The notes: a model not told the origin generated them from the letters alone. A stretch of 46,409 nt of DNA from Ignavibacteria bacterium (GCA_014879675.1 JACSRQ010000122.1:1-46409); one strand, 5' to 3'. Positions 32,593 through 40,683 are shown, numbered from the stretch's first letter. Program-made: numbers and translations.

Positions 32593-33810
32593 ATGAAAAT
32601 AAAACTACAATCTGTTTTCGGAGTTTTGGTTTTATCACTGATTTTTTCGGCTGCCTTGTATTCATATCCTAAGTTTGCAGCTTATACCGGCGAAAAGTGC
32701 CAGAGCTGCCATGTTAATCCAACAGGTGGCGGAATGAGGAATTCATACGGCGTTAAGTACGGTAAGGATAAACTCTATTTCAAGTTCTGGGAAAAAGCCA
32801 ACAAAACCACCGAAATAGATCCACAGATAACAAAAAGTATCTCCATGGGTGCAGATATGCGCATGATCTTCATCGATAATCAAACAGGTGAAGGCAATCC
32901 AAACTTCAATTCATTTTTCCAGATGCAGGGCGACTTGTACGTTAACGCAAAGGTGAATAAGTATATCAACCTTATGATTGCCCCGGGTCTGTATATTCCT
33001 AATACCTACGGACCTAACCCGCTTCCAACAAAATATGAGATCTACGGTATGGTTTCCAATCTGCCCGCAGGACTTTATTTCAAAGCAGGCAGGTTCATTC
33101 CAAACTTCGGAATAAAAATTCCCGAGCACAGGGCATATAACCGTATATTTAATGATATGTACACACCGTATGCATCCGATGCAGGCGTTGAAGTTGGTAT
33201 AGCTCCAAGCTTCTTTACACTTTCTGCCGGATTTTCGAATGGCTCAAGCGTTAACAAAGATAACCAGCGCAATAACAGCTTCGATTTCGATAACCAGAAA
33301 CAGGTTACCGTTTCAGGAGATTTCCGCTGGGCAAGCAAAAAAAGTAAATATACCTTCGGTATCGGCGGTTCGTTCCTCAGCAATCCATTCAAATATGATG
33401 CAGCGAATAACATCAATGCACTCAGGCAAATGGGCGCCGGATTCATTTCTATCGGACTATTAGAACGGGTAGCACTTTTGGGTGAACTTGTATATAACAG
33501 GCTTGATATCCGTGATTCTGCCGCAACTAGATCAGATTTCAGGACAATTTTCGGCGAGCTGGATATAATGATATCAACCGGCCTTGAACTGAAAGTGCAG
33601 TATGAAAACTATGATAACGCTCTTGGCTCAAAGAACAGCACTACTGAACGCCAGCGTTACAGTTTCGGGGCGGTGTTTTATCCGCTCAGCGGACTGGAAG
33701 TAGAAAGTATGTTCCGCATTGTTAAAAACGGGAAGGGTGATCCCGAACCCACAAATGCAACAGACTTTAAAGATGATGAATTCCAGACCACCATTAAGTT
33801 CTATTTCTAG
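32593..33810 (+). CDS. fused monoheme c-type cytochrome / outer-membrane porin (Cyc2-like architecture)
   Basis: 405 aa. A signal peptide (residues 1-23) is followed at once by a single heme-attachment motif, CQSCH at 36-40, in YPKFAAYTGEKCQSCHVNPTG, then MRNSYGVKYGK. From about residue 80 the protein is a porin-like barrel of many amphipathic strands, ending DDEFQTTIKFYF, with a C-terminal aromatic. One N-terminal heme plus a ~325-residue barrel is the layout of Cyc2, the outer-membrane cytochrome-porin linked to Fe(II) oxidation, and the 'FAxxTGxxCxxCH' context resembles it. The sequence differs from Cyc2 after CH (HVNPTGGG), so this may be a separate cytochrome-porin family. No other cytochrome gene adjoins. 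Confidence 0.85.
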   Translation: MKIKLQSVFGVLVLSLIFSAALYSYPKFAAYTGEKCQSCHVNPTGGGMRNSYGVKYGKDKLYFKFWEKANKTTEIDPQITKSISMGADMRMIFIDNQTGEGNPNFNSFFQMQGDLYVNAKVNKYINLMIAPGLYIPNTYGPNPLPTKYEIYGMVSNLPAGLYFKAGRFIPNFGIKIPEHRAYNRIFNDMYTPYASDAGVEVGIAPSFFTLSAGFSNGSSVNKDNQRNNSFDFDNQKQVTVSGDFRWASKKSKYTFGIGGSFLSNPFKYDAANNINALRQMGAGFISIGLLERVALLGELVYNRLDIRDSAATRSDFRTIFGELDIMISTGLELKVQYENYDNALGSKNSTTERQRYSFGAVFYPLSGLEVESMFRIVKNGKGDPEPTNATDFKDDEFQTTIKFYF

Positions 33811-33833
33811 CAGCTTGAAATTACTCTGATTTT

Positions 33834-33870
33834 AAAGACACGCTGTCTTCGCAGCGTGTCTTTATTATAT
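33834..33870 (+). terminator. terminator after the cytochrome-porin gene
   Basis: Perfect 12-bp stem AAAGACACGCTG (33834-33845) / CAGCGTGTCTTT (33852-33863), 6-nt loop TCTTCG, followed by ATTATATATA. The U-tract is short, but the stem is strong and correctly placed 24 bp after the stop. Confidence 0.85.
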
Positions 33871-33949
33871 ATATGGAGAACGTAATCAGCTTTAGATGTG
33901 TTTAAATGATAACTCATAGTATTTAATCATTACTTTTCCGGGGATCATT

Positions 33950-35011
33950 ATGGCTTCAGTAGTATCAACAGGCAGGGCAGATGCACCGTATAAAATATCT
34001 CAGTCAGAGCTCAAGGCATTTATACACAATCTCTTCTCTGATTCAGAGCTTGATGTAGAAAGGCTTATTAGTGTCTTTGATAATTCGGAGATCTCTGACA
34101 GGCACATTTCAGTTTCACCCGAATGGCTTTCGGAAGAACACTCTTTTGAAGAGCGCAGTGAATTGTTCAGCCAAACAGCAGTTCAGCTGGCAAAACAGGC
34201 AGTCACCGAAGCTCTTCAAAAAGCAGGAACCGGCGCAGGCGATATACACAATATTATCTATGTTACCAGCACTGGAGTAATGACTCCAACCCTTGACGCA
34301 ATACTTTTTAATGAACTTGGATTTGATAAGCATGTTAAACGCACACCGATATGGGGACTAGGATGCGCTGGCGGCGCTGCAGGACTCAGCAGGGCGATGG
34401 AATACACTCGTGCTTACCCCGATGAAAATGCACTCCTTATAGCTGTTGAGCTATGCAGCCTTACATTCCAGCGCAACGACCTGACGAAAAGTAACATTGT
34501 TGCCGCATCGCTTTTTAGCGATGGTGCTGCATGTACTTTAGTTTGCGGAAGTGAGAGTCCGCTGAAGCAAAAAGGTAAGCTGGAACTACTGGATTCGTTT
34601 TCTACTATATATGATAATTCACTTGGCGTAATGGGATGGGATATTGTTGAAAGCGGTTTCCGTGTTGTATTCAGCAGGGATATTCCCACAATTGTGAAGG
34701 ATTATGTGAAACCTAATATCGAAGAGTTCCTGCTAAAACACTCGTTAACAATTGATGATATTGAGTACTATGTAACTCACCCCGGTGGATTAAAAGTGAT
34801 AAATTCTTATGAGGAATCTCTTGGATTAAAAAACGGTAAACTGGATCTATCCCGCAAAGTACTAAGGGAACATGGAAACATGTCTTCGCCCAGTGTCTTA
34901 TATGTTCTGGATGAGTTTTTGAAAACTAAGCCGGTTTCCGGCAAGTACGGATTGCTATCTGCACTTGGCCCCGGCTTCAGCTCTGAACTTGTACTATTCA
35001 AAACACTCTGA
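33950..35011 (+). CDS. type III polyketide synthase (chalcone/stilbene synthase family)
   Basis: 353-aa homodimeric ketosynthase-type enzyme using acyl starters and malonyl-CoA. The catalytic triad is complete: Cys139 (WGLGCAGGAAGLSRA), His277 (VTHPGGLKV) and Asn310 (EHGNMSSPSVLYVL). The gatekeeper-region and C-terminal GPGFSSELVLF fit the family. Downstream genes overlap: the ICMT-like gene starts within the stop codon (TGATG). This pairing matches bacterial alkylpyrone/alkylresorcinol operons such as bpsA-bpsB of Bacillus, whose products are methylated lipid polyketides. Starter and product here are not readable from sequence. Confidence 0.95.
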   Translation: MASVVSTGRADAPYKISQSELKAFIHNLFSDSELDVERLISVFDNSEISDRHISVSPEWLSEEHSFEERSELFSQTAVQLAKQAVTEALQKAGTGAGDIHNIIYVTSTGVMTPTLDAILFNELGFDKHVKRTPIWGLGCAGGAAGLSRAMEYTRAYPDENALLIAVELCSLTFQRNDLTKSNIVAASLFSDGAACTLVCGSESPLKQKGKLELLDSFSTIYDNSLGVMGWDIVESGFRVVFSRDIPTIVKDYVKPNIEEFLLKHSLTIDDIEYYVTHPGGLKVINSYEESLGLKNGKLDLSRKVLREHGNMSSPSVLYVLDEFLKTKPVSGKYGLLSALGPGFSSELVLFKTL

Positions 35012-35526
35012 TGACATTATTCTATTTTGTTGCGGGTTTTGTAATAGTTCAAAGGATTGCGGAGCTGTTTCGTGCGAAGAGAAATGAAAAGCTTGCATTT
35101 GCTGCGGGCGGTGTTGAGTTTGACCGGGCAGGATATAAAATCATCGTGCTGATGCATACATGTTTTTTCCTTTCATTGATTGCTGAATATTTATATTTTA
35201 ATCCGGGTGTGAATAAATACTGGTATGTTTATTTTGCTCTTTTCCTGGCGGCACAGGTATTGCGATATTGGACTATTACATCGCTTGGCACAAAGTGGAA
35301 TACCAGGATTATTATTGTACCCGGCAGCTCGCTTGTAACAAAAGGTCCGTTCAGGTACATGAAGCATCCTAACTATGCGGCTGTAATTACGGAACTGCTT
35401 GTGATACCGATGATGTTTTCATGTTACATAACTGCAGGAGTATTTACAGTTCTAAATTTGCTGGTACTCAAAAGAAGGATTCGTATTGAAGAACAAGCTC
35501 TCGCACAACTGGAAAGAGGTATATGA
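35011..35526 (+). CDS. ICMT-type membrane methyltransferase
   Basis: 171-aa integral membrane protein with four to five TM helices. It carries the isoprenylcysteine carboxyl methyltransferase pattern: GTKWNTRIIIVPG, VTKGPFRYMKHPNYAAVITE with His119-Pro120-Asn121-Tyr122, and the C-terminal RIRIEEQAL with Glu160-Glu161. In bacterial type III PKS operons the equivalent enzyme (BpsB) O-methylates alkylpyrones. The gene overlaps the PKS by 1 nt and the next gene by 4 nt, so translation is probably coupled throughout. Confidence 0.92.
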   Translation: MTLFYFVAGFVIVQRIAELFRAKRNEKLAFAAGGVEFDRAGYKIIVLMHTCFFLSLIAEYLYFNPGVNKYWYVYFALFLAAQVLRYWTITSLGTKWNTRIIIVPGSSLVTKGPFRYMKHPNYAAVITELLVIPMMFSCYITAGVFTVLNLLVLKRRIRIEEQALAQLERGI

Positions 35527-35897
35527 TGGAAATCAAAATGGGGCACATTGAAGTATTTGTAAAAGACCCGATGGCATCGAAAGAGTTTTACTGCAGCGTG
35601 CTTGGGTTTGAGCTGGATACAATTCAGCAGGATAAATTTGTGTGGCTTAGGGCAGGTGATTATACAATATTACTGCGTCCCGCCGCTGAATCCGAAGCTG
35701 CAAATAATAGCAGGGGAGCGGAGTATAGCTCTGCAGAAAAAGGATTTGTGTTGTATACAAATGACCTGGAATCCGCAAGAAAAGATCTCGAAAACAAGGG
35801 ACTTGTTTTCAAAGGGACTGATGGCTCGGAAAGATGCCTAACCTTTACCGATCCTGATGGTAACTGGTTCCAGCTTGTTAACCCTGCTGAGCATTGA
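35523..35897 (+). CDS. VOC-superfamily protein (glyoxalase/bleomycin-resistance/dioxygenase fold)
   Basis: 124-aa single-chain VOC protein with two beta-alpha-beta-beta-beta modules: MGHIEVFVKDPMASKEFYCSVLGFEL and KGFVLYTNDLESARKDLENKG, ending LTFTDPDGNWFQLVNPAEH. His8 and the C-terminal DPDGN(W)xQ segment occupy the usual metal-site strands, but which metal or activity applies is unclear. Members range from glyoxalases and ring-cleaving dioxygenases to antibiotic-binding proteins. It overlaps the methyltransferase gene by 4 nt (ATGA), or by 1 nt if the second ATG is used. As the third gene of the PKS operon it may act on the polyketide or confer self-protection; both are inference. Confidence 0.88.
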   Translation: MMEIKMGHIEVFVKDPMASKEFYCSVLGFELDTIQQDKFVWLRAGDYTILLRPAAESEAANNSRGAEYSSAEKGFVLYTNDLESARKDLENKGLVFKGTDGSERCLTFTDPDGNWFQLVNPAEH

Positions 35898-36045
35898 CCC
35901 GCTTAGCTTAGGTGTAACTTACATATTTACACTGCATAAATTTGTAAATTGATTTTAAATTACCACTTTTGAATTATTGTAAGTATTGCTTATACATGTA
36001 TATATTATGTATATTGCGCAGTGCAATAATAAAAATCAAAACATA

Positions 36046-36537
36046 TTGAAAAAGAACCTGCTTATTTTTTTTGGACTGATACTTATCACAACCGCAGCCT
36101 TTGCGCAGACCGATCCATGCAGTATTGTTTACAAGAATGGCTCAGGAATTCCCCGCACAAGGCTTATGGGTATCCACGAAAACCTGCTGTTGGTTTCAGA
36201 TACAGGCAGTTATAAGATCGTAAATACCGATAAGATCGCAAGAATAAAATTCGATAACGGCAAGTATTGGAAAACCGGTGCAGCTTTCGGTGCCGGTATT
36301 GGATTCATAGGCGGTTTCCTGGTTTATCAGATTTGGGGTAAGAAAAAAATCAAATTCCTCCCAAAGGATGCAACACTTGGTGTTATGGGCCTGTTTACCA
36401 TCCCTTGTGCAGTTATCGGGGGCCTGATTGGTATGGCTTTCAAAAATATAGATGTGTACGAGCTATCCAAGCTGAATTCATTCGTGAAAGCTAAGGAGAT
36501 AAAGTACATTCTCAAAGATCATGCGCAGTATAAGTAG
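36046..36537 (+). CDS. secreted/membrane hypothetical protein with glycine-rich hydrophobic segments
   Basis: 163 aa from a TTG at 36046, chosen because it opens a clean signal peptide (KKNLLIFFGLILITTAAFAQ); an ATG at 35986 would add 20 polar residues in front. The mature part begins TDPCSIVYKNGSGIP, has a beta-rich region with TGSYKIVNTDKIARIKFDNG, then two hydrophobic Gly-rich helices (TGAAFGAGIGFIGGFLVY and LGVMGLFTIPCAVIGGLIGMAF), which look like an inserted hairpin. No family is recognised. It stands alone after the PKS operon, 148 bp from its last gene. Confidence 0.65.
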   Translation: MKKNLLIFFGLILITTAAFAQTDPCSIVYKNGSGIPRTRLMGIHENLLLVSDTGSYKIVNTDKIARIKFDNGKYWKTGAAFGAGIGFIGGFLVYQIWGKKKIKFLPKDATLGVMGLFTIPCAVIGGLIGMAFKNIDVYELSKLNSFVKAKEIKYILKDHAQYK

Positions 36538-36539
36538 GT

Positions 36540-36615
36540 GCGATGTGCATTGAGTGTATGGAGTTTATAGAGTGCGGAGTGTATAGAGTGTATAAAGTGT
36601 TTAGAGCGAATTGAG
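36540..36615. repeat. imperfect low-complexity repeat (GAGTGTATAGAGTGTAT type)
   Basis: Several degenerate copies of GAGTGTAT/TAGAGTG occur between the hypothetical gene and the trmO-like gene. No coding or clear regulatory structure is visible. Confidence 0.6.
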
Positions 36616-36642
36616 CATTCCAATCCTAACAAACTTAATAAA

Positions 36643-37104
36643 TTGAAAATAGATATTATCCCCATCGGCTACGTTAAAAATTCCCGCAAAGAAGTTTCAG
36701 ACGATTTCTGGGGTGAGGTTGTTTCCGAAATTGAGCTTACTGACAAATTCAGCGAAGATTCGCTGAAAGGCATCACGGAATTCTCGCATGCTGAAATAGT
36801 ATTCTATTTCCACAAAGCCGATGAAAGCAAAGTAATTACCGGTGCGCGCCATCCAAGGGGAAATCCAAACTGGCCGGAGTGCGGCGTCTTCGCACAGCAT
36901 GTTAAGGATAGACCGAATCATATAGGACTTACCATAGTTAAAATAATTGATTGCTACGGCAGGGTATTAAAAGTTCAGGGATTGGACGCTATTGACGGCA
37001 CACCAATACTCGATATTAAACCCATTGTACGCGAATTCCTCCCGCGTGAAGAAATAGATCAGCCAAAATGGGTAAGCGAGCTTATGAAAGATTACTGGAA
37101 ATAG
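36643..37104 (+). CDS. trmO: TsaA/TrmO-like tRNA methyltransferase (UPF0066 family)
   Basis: 153-aa protein with a TTG start, matching the TsaA/TrmO domain: IIPIGYVKNSRKE at the start, HAEIVFYFHKADE, then ARHPRGNPNWPECGVFAQH with the conserved R-H-P-R-N block, RPNHIGLTIVKI, and VQGLDAIDGTPILDIKPIV. E. coli TrmO N6-methylates t6A37 in tRNA-Thr using SAM. Family members lacking extra C-terminal sequence, as here, are common. It is convergent with the next gene, with 3 bp between stops. Confidence 0.9.
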   Translation: MKIDIIPIGYVKNSRKEVSDDFWGEVVSEIELTDKFSEDSLKGITEFSHAEIVFYFHKADESKVITGARHPRGNPNWPECGVFAQHVKDRPNHIGLTIVKIIDCYGRVLKVQGLDAIDGTPILDIKPIVREFLPREEIDQPKWVSELMKDYWK

Positions 37105-37107
37105 CCG

Positions 37108-37707
37108 TTACTTATCTTTATACTCAATTTCGAATATATCATAATAGAGCTTAACATATTCCCTTATCTTATCCATCACAATAATACCATCGCTGTAAAC
37201 TTCCTTTGAGAATTTTTCTGATTGGATTACTTCTTTCTGACCTTCATTGGAATCTTTGGATGTATATTTAAGCAGTTCTCCGCCTGATATCCAGAAATTC
37301 CTGTACATATTACCAAATGCACCTGTTGAGATGAAGCGGTTCAGGTATTTATCGCCATCTATATAGTAGCTTGTTATCACGCTTTGGCTGGCTGCAATAT
37401 TGTACTCCGCAGAGATCTTAATAGGCAGGTTATATCTTGGTGCGAAATAAACGGCCCCATTGATCTCATAGACCGAATCTTCAGCCTGGTAGTAGTAAAA
37501 AGTTATCTTTGTATTTTGCATACCAATTGCACGCACATTTCTTTGTACATTAATAGTACAACTGTAAACTTCACCGGGTGCACCTGAGGAGTTCAGTATG
37601 AGGCTATCGGCGTGATCTGCGAATTTATCCAGCAGGGTTACGGTTTTCTCGCCGGATTGAGCTAACAGCATTGATGGAATCAGCAGTATAAATAGTAATG
37701 TTCTCAT
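37108..37707 (-). CDS. secreted protein, unknown function (weak LolA-like appearance)
   Basis: 199-aa exported protein: signal peptide (RTLLFILLIPSMLLAQ), then a beta-rich domain with successive strands such as KITFYYYQAEDSVYEINGAVYFAP and LPIKISAEYNIAASQSVITSYYIDGDKYLNRF. The strand pattern and length vaguely recall LolA-type periplasmic lipoprotein-binding folds, but no motif supports this, so function is unknown. The C-terminal part is helical and acidic (KLYYDIFEIEYKDK). Confidence 0.7.
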   Translation of the reverse strand: MRTLLFILLIPSMLLAQSGEKTVTLLDKFADHADSLILNSSGAPGEVYSCTINVQRNVRAIGMQNTKITFYYYQAEDSVYEINGAVYFAPRYNLPIKISAEYNIAASQSVITSYYIDGDKYLNRFISTGAFGNMYRNFWISGGELLKYTSKDSNEGQKEVIQSEKFSKEVYSDGIIVMDKIREYVKLYYDIFEIEYKDK

Positions 37708-37806
37708 ATATTTGTGTGTATTTATTGTAAACTTAGCAATTTGTATTAATTTAATCTACGGAATAGGAAATTGTTCCGAATTTATGGTTATACATCACTC
37801 CTTACA

Positions 37807-37837
37807 TTGACATTGATTGTAAAAAGTGCTATTTTTG
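37807..37837 (+). promoter_or_regulatory. predicted promoter of rplM-rpsI
   Basis: TTGACA at 37807-37812, 17-bp spacer, then TATTTTTG at 37830-37837, which fits both a sigma70-type -10 and the Bacteroidota TAnnTTTG element. It would start transcription about 15 nt before the rplM ATG (37859). Confidence 0.7.
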
Positions 37838-37858
37838 TATTCTTTTTAGGAAAATACA

Positions 37859-38314
37859 ATGAAAAAAGCGATAGAAAAATCTTTAAAAGCCACGCATTTT
37901 ACCCATAATGATGAGGTAAACAAGAAGTGGTATGTAGTTGACGCCAATGGCAAAACTTTAGGCAGGTTTGCATCAGAAGTTGCAAAGATCATCTGGGGTA
38001 AAAACAATCCCCGTTTTACACCAAACGTTGATACCGGCGATTTTGTAATAGTAGTTAACGCCGAGAAAGTTCGTTTGACCGGTAAAAGAGAGAGCCTTAA
38101 AGACTATAAACATCATTCACTTTATCCGGGCGGACAGAAGATAAAGACCTTCAGGGAGCTTATTGCAACACATCCTGACAGGGTAATTACCTATGCTGTT
38201 AAAGGCATGCTGCCCAAAACAAAGCTTGGAAGCAAGCTGATCACAAAGCTGAAAGTTTATGCCGGTGAAAATCACCCGCATGCAGCACAGAACCCGATTG
38301 TAAAAAATATCTAA
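37859..38314 (+). CDS. rplM: 50S ribosomal protein L13
   Basis: 151 aa, matching the family length. Visible blocks: KWYVVDANGKTLGRFASEVAKII, NVDTGDFVIVVNAEKVRLTGKR, YKHHSLYPGG and VKGMLPKTKLGSKLITKLKVYAG. L13 is an early-assembly large-subunit protein. It is followed by rpsI 9 bp downstream, the usual rplM-rpsI pair. A TAGGAAAATACAATG region gives a weak Shine-Dalgarno. The promoter at 37807 fits this gene. Confidence 0.98.
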   Translation: MKKAIEKSLKATHFTHNDEVNKKWYVVDANGKTLGRFASEVAKIIWGKNNPRFTPNVDTGDFVIVVNAEKVRLTGKRESLKDYKHHSLYPGGQKIKTFRELIATHPDRVITYAVKGMLPKTKLGSKLITKLKVYAGENHPHAAQNPIVKNI

Positions 38315-38323
38315 ACTATATAA

Positions 38324-38716
38324 ATGGCAGCAAACTATCATTTAGCAACAGGCAGAAGAAAGTGTTCTACAGCCAGGGTATTCTTAACAGAAGGCTCAGG
38401 CAGTGTATCTATTAATACAAAGACCGGCAAAGATTTCTTCGGTAAAGATTCTCTTCTTAAAGAGGCTCTCGAGCCGCTTTATACAGCAGAGCTTATCGGC
38501 AAGTTCGATGTTAAGGTTAACGTTAACGGCGGCGGTGTTACCGGTCAGATCGGTGCAATCAGGCTTGGAATAGCAAGGGCTATCCTGAAATACGATGCAA
38601 GCGTTAGGCCTGCACTTAAGAAAGACGGATTCTTAACCAGGGATTCACGTATGGTTGAAAGAAAGAAACCCGGACAGCCTAAGGCTAGAAAACGCTTCCA
38701 GTTCTCGAAGAGATAA
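38324..38716 (+). CDS. rpsI: 30S ribosomal protein S9
   Basis: 130 aa, full length. Starts ATGRRKCSTARVFL, has VNVNGGGVTGQIGAIRLGIARAIL and RDSRMVERKKPGQPKARKRFQFSKR, whose C-terminal KR tail reaches the P-site tRNA. It directly follows rplM and is closed by the terminator at 38735. Confidence 0.98.
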   Translation: MAANYHLATGRRKCSTARVFLTEGSGSVSINTKTGKDFFGKDSLLKEALEPLYTAELIGKFDVKVNVNGGGVTGQIGAIRLGIARAILKYDASVRPALKKDGFLTRDSRMVERKKPGQPKARKRFQFSKR

Positions 38717-38734
38717 TAAAGCAATTAGAAGTTT

Positions 38735-38770
38735 GAACAGGTCCCCAAAAGACCTGTTCTTCATATTTTT
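38735..38770 (+). terminator. terminator after rpsI
   Basis: Perfect 9-bp stem GAACAGGTC (38735-38743) / GACCTGTTC (38751-38759), 7-nt loop, then TTCATATTTTT. Separates rplM-rpsI from rpsB. Confidence 0.9.
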
Positions 38771-38891
38771 AAATAAACCAATCATGCTTTCGGATCTTAT
38801 CCGACTCGTGTCCTTTAATACAGGATGTTATGGTAAGAGATGAAGAAAGCAGAAGTGCCCGGCTAATGGGCAAAAACAAAAGGAGAAAATC
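38771..38891 (+). promoter_or_regulatory. rpsB leader region with small hairpins
   Basis: Contains CGGAT-ctt-ATCCG (38791-38803) and TGCCC-ggctaat-GGGCA (38856-38872), then Shine-Dalgarno AGGAG (38881-38885) six nt before the rpsB ATG. Ribosomal protein S2 is autoregulated through its leader in several bacteria, so an S2-binding role is plausible, but no known consensus is matched. Confidence 0.4.
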
Positions 38892-39668
38892 ATGAGAAAT
38901 GTTTCAATAGAAGACCTGTTGTTATCAGGCGCCCATTTCGGGCATTTAACCCGCCGCTGGAATCCCAAAATGAAGAGATATATCTTCATGGAACGCAACG
39001 GGATCCACATCATCGACCTCAAAAAAACACATGAACTGCTTCAGGAAGCTCAGAATTCACTTTCGCGCGTTATAAGTGAAGGCAGAACAATTATGTTCGT
39101 CGGCACCAAAAAACAGGCTAAGGAAGTTGTTAAAGCTGAAGCTGCCCGCTGCGGAATGCCGTATGTTACCGAAAGATGGCTTGGTGGTATGCTCACAAAT
39201 TTTGTGACCATCCGCAAAAGCATTAAAAGGTTCAATAACATCGTTAAGATGGAAAACGACGGCACTATTAACAATTACCAGAAAAAAGAAAGGCTGATGC
39301 TTTCCCGCGAGAAAGATAAGCTTGAAAAAGTTCTTGGCGGTATTGTTGGTATGAATAAGCTTCCCGGCGCAATATTCCTGATCGATGTTAAAAAGGAACA
39401 TATTGCTGTTGATGAAGCAAGGAAACTCGGAATTCCCATTTACGCTATTGTAGATACAAACTGCGATCCTGACCTGGTAGATTACCCGATCCCTGCAAAC
39501 GACGATGCTGTGAAATCAATAGAACTTATCACAAGCTCAATTGCTGATACAATTGTTGATACCAAGCAGACCGTTGAAGTTAAGAGAATGCAGCGCGAAG
39601 AAGAAGCTGAAGCAAACAAGAAAACTATTGCCGCAGCCGAAGAATCAGAAGGCGCCGGCGTATCCTAA
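38892..39668 (+). CDS. rpsB: 30S ribosomal protein S2
   Basis: 258 aa. Typical start [28 protein letters not shown], then [34 protein letters not shown], and [20 protein letters not shown]. The usual zinc-site-like region is normal for the family. The C-terminal tail ([19 protein letters not shown]) is acidic and low-complexity, common in this protein. Followed by tsf, the widely conserved rpsB-tsf-pyrH-frr order. Confidence 0.98.
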   Translation: MRNVSIEDLLLSGAHFGHLTRRWNPKMKRYIFMERNGIHIIDLKKTHELLQEAQNSLSRVISEGRTIMFVGTKKQAKEVVKAEAARCGMPYVTERWLGGMLTNFVTIRKSIKRFNNIVKMENDGTINNYQKKERLMLSREKDKLEKVLGGIVGMNKLPGAIFLIDVKKEHIAVDEARKLGIPIYAIVDTNCDPDLVDYPIPANDDAVKSIELITSSIADTIVDTKQTVEVKRMQREEEAEANKKTIAAAEESEGAGVS

Positions 39669-39742
39669 CCGTAAGCGGATAATCCGTTTTCGTTTTGCCG
39701 CTGTAGATGCTTTATTTATAAATTAGTTAAGAATTTTACGTT

Positions 39743-39760
39743 AAAGGAGTATATATATTG
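39743..39760 (+). promoter_or_regulatory. Shine-Dalgarno and TTG start of tsf
   Basis: AAAGGAG at 39743-39749 lies 8 nt before a TTG at 39758-39760, the first codon of EF-Ts. It supports the use of TTG starts in this genome and the TTG chosen for the RlpA-like gene. Confidence 0.85.
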
Positions 39761-40624
39761 GACGTTTCCTTAGATTTAGTAAAAAAGTTGAGAGAAAAAA
39801 CCGGCGCAGGTATTGCAGACTGCAAAAAAGCGCTTGTTGATTCCGATGGTGATTTCGAAAAAGCTATTGATTACCTCAGGAAAAAAGGCGCTGCAACTTC
39901 ACAGAAGAGAAGTGACAGGGTTGCCAAAGAGGGCCTCATATTCGCAAGAGTAAGCAATGATAGAACCGAAGCTGCGATCGTTGAAGTTAACTGCGAAACC
40001 GATTTCGTTGCAAGAAGCGATGCGTTTACCAATCTGGCAAATGCAGTTTCTGAAGCCGTATTCGCTTCAAAAAATGGTGAAATTGGAGCATTACTTGGAG
40101 TTAAATCAGCTTCCGGCAGCACAATTCAGCAGGTTGTTGATGAAACCACAGCATCTGTAGGTGAAAAAGTAGAAGTGAAAAGAGCTGAATACTATTCAAC
40201 TTCAGATGGCTTCTACTGCGATTACAATCACCTCGGCAATAAAGTTGCTTCACTTATAGGGCTTATAGGCAAGGTAACAGATGAAGGTGTCTCGCTTGGC
40301 AATGACCTTGCCATGCAGATAGTCGCTATGAAACCGCTCACTATTGATAGAAGCGGCGTTAGCGATGATATGATAGCGAAGGAAAAAGAGATATACAAGA
40401 TCCAGGCGATCAACGAAGGAAAACCGGAGAACATCGCTGATAGAATTGCAACAAACAAAGTTGAGAAGTTCTACGAAGAAAACTGCCTTATTGAGCAGGA
40501 ATTCGTTAAAGAACCCGGCAAAACAGTTGGCGATATTATCAAAGCAGTTTCAGGGCTTTCAGGAAGTGAATACAAAGTAACCACAATGGTCCGCTTCCAG
40601 TTAGGCGAAACTATTTCTGCATAA
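39758..40624 (+). CDS. tsf: translation elongation factor Ts
   Basis: 288 aa. EF-Ts is the guanine-nucleotide exchange factor for EF-Tu. The UBA-like N-terminus LVKKLREKTGAGIADCKKALVD is followed by the conserved core CETDFVARSDAF (about 76-87), and the C-terminal region includes QIVAMKPL and YEENCLIEQEFVKEPGKTVGDII. TTG start as described. It follows rpsB by 89 bp and ends just before a strong terminator-like hairpin. Confidence 0.98.
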   Translation: MDVSLDLVKKLREKTGAGIADCKKALVDSDGDFEKAIDYLRKKGAATSQKRSDRVAKEGLIFARVSNDRTEAAIVEVNCETDFVARSDAFTNLANAVSEAVFASKNGEIGALLGVKSASGSTIQQVVDETTASVGEKVEVKRAEYYSTSDGFYCDYNHLGNKVASLIGLIGKVTDEGVSLGNDLAMQIVAMKPLTIDRSGVSDDMIAKEKEIYKIQAINEGKPENIADRIATNKVEKFYEENCLIEQEFVKEPGKTVGDIIKAVSGLSGSEYKVTTMVRFQLGETISA

Positions 40625-40634
40625 ACATTTTTTT

Positions 40635-40670
40635 ACAGGCTTAAACCACACGGTTTAAGCCTGTTTTTTT
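40635..40670 (+). terminator. strong intrinsic terminator after tsf, immediately before pyrH
   Basis: Perfect 13-bp stem ACAGGCTTAAACC (40635-40647) / GGTTTAAGCCTGT (40652-40664), loop ACAC, followed by a T-tract to 40670. It ends only 13 nt before the pyrH ATG. Confidence 0.95.
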
Positions 40671-40683
40671 ATACCATATATTA

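Noticed and set aside
32593-33810. Calling the cytochrome-porin an iron oxidase
   Set aside because: Architecture resembles Cyc2, but the post-heme sequence differs and nothing in the window ties it to iron.
32593-35897. One operon joining the cytochrome-porin and the PKS genes
   Set aside because: A strong hairpin terminator (33834-33863) and a 139-bp gap separate them.
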